A stretch of 64,000 bases of DNA from Natrinema marinum. Lineage in GTDB: Archaea > Halobacteriota > Halobacteria > Halobacteriales > Natrialbaceae. Positions 61,601-64,000 of the stretch are shown one piece after another; within the stretch, counting starts at the first letter, position 1; each line of letters starts with the position of its first letter. The DNA is taken from positions 1,054,001 through 1,118,000 of the forward strand of contig NZ_CP100763.1 in assembly GCF_024296685.1 (NCBI RefSeq). The letters run 5' to 3'. The position numbers were made by a program, and so were the translations under genes. The notes beneath the pieces were generated by a model. The model saw only the letters and a list, made by a program, of their open reading frames with translations. It did no database searches and was not told the DNA's origin.

Positions 61601-64000
61601 TCAGTCGCTCGTCGACGGCAGCGAGGAGGTCGTACAGGTCATCTTGTGCCGTCTCGGCGCGACCCACAAGCGCCGCCGCTGTCGTGTCGTCGTACCCCTC
61701 CCGGTTCGCGTCCGTCTCGTGGGGATGGGAGAGGTCTGCCGCCGTCGCCGGCCGAGTATCCTGAACGAGCGTCCGGAGACTTCGCGCGAGTTCGAGTAGT
61801 TCTGCGGCGGCCACCGCGCCATCGGTCGCAGTCTCGCGAAGCGCCACGTGGATGTCCGCATCGAGTGGCACCGCGGGATCAGTCGGTCGATCCCGGACCG
61901 CGTGATACGCGAGCCGAGACTCGAGTTCGGTCCGGGCCTCGTCGGCCTCCGCACCGAACAACTCGAGGACATCGAGCGGGCCGAGCGTGAGGGCATCGAG
62001 TGAGAGGGTGGTCGTTGCCTCTCGCATTGTCGGCGACGCTCGTTCCTCGCTCTCGGCGGTTTCGTCGGTCGCCGGCCATCGGTACTCGACGCGACATTCG
62101 ACAGCCGCGAGGTCCGGAAGCTGGTCGTCGACCCATGCCGCAAGCGTCGGTTCGGCTGCCGATCGGGGCGGGGCGTCGGCAGCGATCGTCTCGGGCGATA
62201 GTACAACGAACTGGCGGTGGGTGACGCCGGTTGTCGAACGCGGCGTCTCGACCACGTCGGGGTCCGGGATCGGGGCACCTTTCGACAGCGCATCCAACGA
62301 GCCACCGGTGCGCTCGAAGTTCCCCTGTGCGAGCTGGTGAACGCTCTCTGCGGTCAGGAGGTCACCCGTTGCGTCGAGCGTGGTTGCGAGTTCAGAGACG
62401 ACCTCATCGAGCGCGCTGTAGGCGTCGGACTCCGGCTGTGGGAACTCGTCGCGTCCGAACGGATACTCGTCCCACGACTCGAGCAGCCGAGAGCCATCTA
62501 CGACATCGAACGTCGCCAGTTCGCGTCGAGCATCGTCTTTCCCGTCGGTTTGTCGTTCGTCGGATCGGTTCACCCTGTCGACGAGAGCGGGGAACTCGGC
62601 ACGGAACGCGCCGATGTACTGCATCAGGTTCGGAGCGTCGTCGTCACCGGTCGTGACTTCGTGCAGCCGCCGTTCGAAGCGGTAGCCTAGCAGTTCACCA
62701 AGCGACTGGTCTCGACGCACGCCCCGTATCAGCCGCATGGCGTCGCGAACCCGATCGGCCGAGAGATCGGTCGCGAGAGGGCTCTCGTCGGCGTCCTCGT
62801 CCGCGCGGTAGCCGCTGCGAAGCAGCGCCGCCGTGGTCGCGTGAGCCTGCGAGGGTGCGTGGACGTACTCCGGCGTCTCGGTGTCGGGATCCGCCGAGAG
62901 ATCTTCGACGAAGCCGTACGCGCCCACGTATATACCGGGATCGGCACGGACGTGCTCTGCGAGTGCGTCCGCATCGACACCGAGTCGTTCGACAGCAGAC
63001 CCTTCGTCGAGAGAACGGGCGGCCGATCCGCCCGTCGTCGCGTCGTCGAGCACGTCGCTCGCGTCGAACGCCGGCCCGCCGGTTCCGACGCGGTCGACGC
63101 TCGTCCCAGTCGGCCTCGAGCGCCCGGTCGTGTCGGAATCGATCGCATCTGTACCGGAATCCATCGCCGACTCGTCGATCCCGTCCTCGGAGAAGGTAAA
63201 CGACGTCGGTGCAAACGTCGGCTCGTCGCCCGAACCGTCCTGCGTCGTCGTGGTATCGTCCGTGGTCTCGGAGTTGTCGTCCACCTTGGGATCGTCGTCC
63301 GAATCGGACTCGTCGTCTCGTCCGCCGTCGGTTTCCCCGTCGACGGCAGCGGTCGTGAATCCTTCCGGTGTCGACATCGACGATAACAGCCCCGGATCGA
63401 TGGTCGCGCGAGCGCCCTCGTCGCCTGCACCCTCGAGCCAGCTGTCGTGGCCCGTCGCGGCGTCAGGGTCGTAACTTCCCTGGGCCTCGCGGAGTTCGAA
63501 CAGGCGCTTGGTCGCAAGCGAGGTCCACCAGGCATCGACACGGTGGTTCGTCAGGTCGAGCGTCTCCGAGAGCGCATCGGCGAGTTTCGACCGGTCGAGC
63601 GCGCCGAGATAGCGCAGACTGTCCGTGTACTCGCTGATACGCGGATCGATCGAGGTCGTCGACTGGTAGTTCGCGGCCGCTGCCGACAGGGCGTCGCCGT
63701 ACGTGTCCGTCGGGTCCACGTTGGGGTGACCCACCAGCGAGTCGGGGACCGGCTCGCGCAGCGTCTCGAGGAGGCCCACGTCGCTCGAGCCGTAGTAGGC
63801 CGGTTCGGGACCGACCATCGGCGGATCGCCATATGCTTGGCCAAGCCGGAGACGGCCGTGAAGATACTCGTGCTGGAGCCCGAACTGGAAGAGCACGCGC
63901 GCAAGCGAGCGAAGCGCACCGGAGTCACCGTGTTCGGCCTGTAGCCGAGCGAGAAGGATGAGCTTCCGTTTCCCGTCCGTGTCTGCTTCGTCACCGGAGA
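58623..64000 (-). CDS. Giant protein, at least 1791 residues, 5' end outside window
   Basis: The frame is open to the last base, so the true start lies beyond the window; a GTG inside it at 63896 is not the start, since the 34 codons above it read as good protein (KLILLARLQAEHGD, LRSLARVLFQ). No signal or membrane segment is seen. A Ser/Thr/Asp-rich linker (about 220-300 of the visible part) precedes several repeats of helical sequence with SLDALTLGPLDVLELFG and similar; the C-terminal 300 residues include VPGEKWVGIPDE, LFVDEWVESVPAETETTGVA and LLAVPPEDGDWS. I do not know the family's role. Confidence 0.78.
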   Translation of the reverse strand, partial: SGDEADTDGKRKLILLARLQAEHGDSGALRSLARVLFQFGLQHEYLHGRLRLGQAYGDPPMVGPEPAYYGSSDVGLLETLREPVPDSLVGHPNVDPTDTYGDALSAAAANYQSTTSIDPRISEYTDSLRYLGALDRSKLADALSETLDLTNHRVDAWWTSLATKRLFELREAQGSYDPDAATGHDSWLEGAGDEGARATIDPGLLSSMSTPEGFTTAAVDGETDGGRDDESDSDDDPKVDDNSETTDDTTTTQDGSGDEPTFAPTSFTFSEDGIDESAMDSGTDAIDSDTTGRSRPTGTSVDRVGTGGPAFDASDVLDDATTGGSAARSLDEGSAVERLGVDADALAEHVRADPGIYVGAYGFVEDLSADPDTETPEYVHAPSQAHATTAALLRSGYRADEDADESPLATDLSADRVRDAMRLIRGVRRDQSLGELLGYRFERRLHEVTTGDDDAPNLMQYIGAFRAEFPALVDRVNRSDERQTDGKDDARRELATFDVVDGSRLLESWDEYPFGRDEFPQPESDAYSALDEVVSELATTLDATGDLLTAESVHQLAQGNFERTGGSLDALSKGAPIPDPDVVETPRSTTGVTHRQFVVLSPETIAADAPPRSAAEPTLAAWVDDQLPDLAAVECRVEYRWPATDETAESEERASPTMREATTTLSLDALTLGPLDVLELFGAEADEARTELESRLAYHAVRDRPTDPAVPLDADIHVALRETATDGAVAAAELLELARSLRTLVQDTRPATAADLSHPHETDANREGYDDTTAAALVGRAETAQDDLYDLLAAVDERLTLLDPEHTRGDGLAGVTDPREPATTDGSGIGSGLEVPETPILPGRSIDAIDSGQVASPTVTEQADALYEAATAVADEVPFAAFESIAGALDGTNPRPDFETLRDAIPAGPTDPDAARESLLVGNGAQERVSGTLTETIEVPDPEDETTDDDTTGGAPSDSDPLAAASIETLATDISAVAPEQFEIDENDATDAGAESESGVTADALSTVDPDALTSEQLDALPLDRETLRSVVDATSSAGDDTEAGAEPASGPQARDWSDETVAVRAVGTDGDTAFVVTATTQATQRGSFEAELDFSALEPGTPFMLVALVDETIYFAERGRVIADATATVPDPQRTLRESCSTAKDLLWLDNYEDLLSVDGGAAGTLEAALETADWNALTTERDAIDIDETAVTAAERDAVDTLLALADASPSAVASAAEASLAALRKLGLATLFDVAGGATSPADASFRYVDRADAWAYRARLARALSNPVAFNTDVPVEALGYVPESALAVADRSDATAVANAANALVTAPAWVIRRLDTVVDAPHELLADLETWLYDRDTLERSPSSLATRLRTVADGCSTIPGLETAFASLGTRPREALATGLRGLAAAIEASTPAVPDVAAETATFDTAHADATTDLVDTLATERNRVAALTLEAAPRADYAFRKAVLERLRDPLASLAQYGVYGATPAAPDGGRPDDEAALVEQAGAAFVRARDRLREASTLDPRLEAALSTRPVPQRVEDQTDRLRALFGEGFTVVPSFVPQHGAELTATFDSDLVGDDPLAAETWLQRTARVRERTAQFRESRSYAETLTGTLAPDLAVGQLPHVPGEKWVGIPDEVPEPGRLSLLAQFGADDDPSVFGGRVAGLFVDEWVESVPAETETTGVALRYDDPGARAPQSVLLAVPPEDGDWSIGALASIVAETFEYAKLRSVDLGDVPEALHLLPGTYLPTHDGDRRTPSVDLGMLEWYDRRLVAMPMSPTQYLQSVETRFDGDFDAANDGGASQ
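58635..58640 (-). promoter_or_regulatory. Shine-Dalgarno site of the 723-residue protein gene
   Basis: GGAGGT on the minus strand within the giant gene's end, 8 bases before the ATG at 58626. With the ATGA overlap it shows translational coupling. Confidence 0.6.

Noticed and set aside
63890-63896. GTG at 63896 as start of the giant gene
   Set aside because: The frame stays open with good coding character to the window edge and no TATA-like box lies 27 bases upstream.
1-64000. tRNA, rRNA, CRISPR arrays, insertion sequences, attachment sites
   Set aside because: Looked for T-loop-like GTTCGA boxes with acceptor pairing, evenly spaced repeats, and transposase or integrase motifs; none stood up to reading.

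Overview
The window is haloarchaeal chromosomal DNA. The GC content is high, with the codon habits that go with it. The predicted proteins are rich in Asp and Glu. TATA-like boxes lie about 25-30 bases before many start codons, as expected for leaderless transcripts, and secreted proteins carry Tat/lipobox signals. Gene content also fits: a two-subunit KorAB, a CtaA-CtaB fusion, XPB with Bax1, an M42 aminopeptidase, split methylmalonyl-CoA mutase and squalene synthase. A member of the Natrialbales is my best guess, but this is inference. I see no rRNA, tRNA, CRISPR array or intact insertion sequence.

Left part (1-20 kb): the N-terminus of a response regulator; a divergent malate/lactate dehydrogenase; the repair pair Bax1 and XPB separated by a membrane protein; an exported rhodanese; the chaperone set grpE-dnaK-dnaJ, with a repeat-rich spacer before dnaJ; a DJ-1/PfpI protein; a truncated adenylate-forming-enzyme relative; a DUF892 protein; a MoaD/SAMP-like modifier that converges on a tungsten-type aldehyde ferredoxin oxidoreductase; a HAD phosphatase; and an HtpX-like protease.

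Middle part (20-45 kb): mostly central carbon metabolism. It holds the methylmalonyl-CoA mutase large subunit, an aldo/keto reductase and methylmalonyl-CoA epimerase. The mutase B12 subunit and its MeaB GTPase chaperone lie 16 kb away. Between them are 2-oxoacid:ferredoxin oxidoreductase (korAB), two thioredoxin-fold proteins flanking a methyltransferase, a stand-alone Eco57I-type DNA methyltransferase and a LysE exporter. A thiolase with its OB-fold partner and an M42 peptidase follow. The carbon genes together would handle propionyl-CoA, odd-chain and branched acyl-CoA and 2-oxoacid oxidation.

Right part (45-64 kb): heme O/A synthesis, two membrane or zinc proteins, an acyl-CoA dehydrogenase, a PhoD-like phosphatase with no visible signal peptide, squalene synthase and a 3-hydroxyacyl-CoA dehydrogenase. 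The window ends in two translationally coupled genes for very large proteins. One has 723 residues with an inserted lamin-tail-like domain. The other has at least 1791 residues and runs off the end. This pair is the best candidate for an undescribed system.
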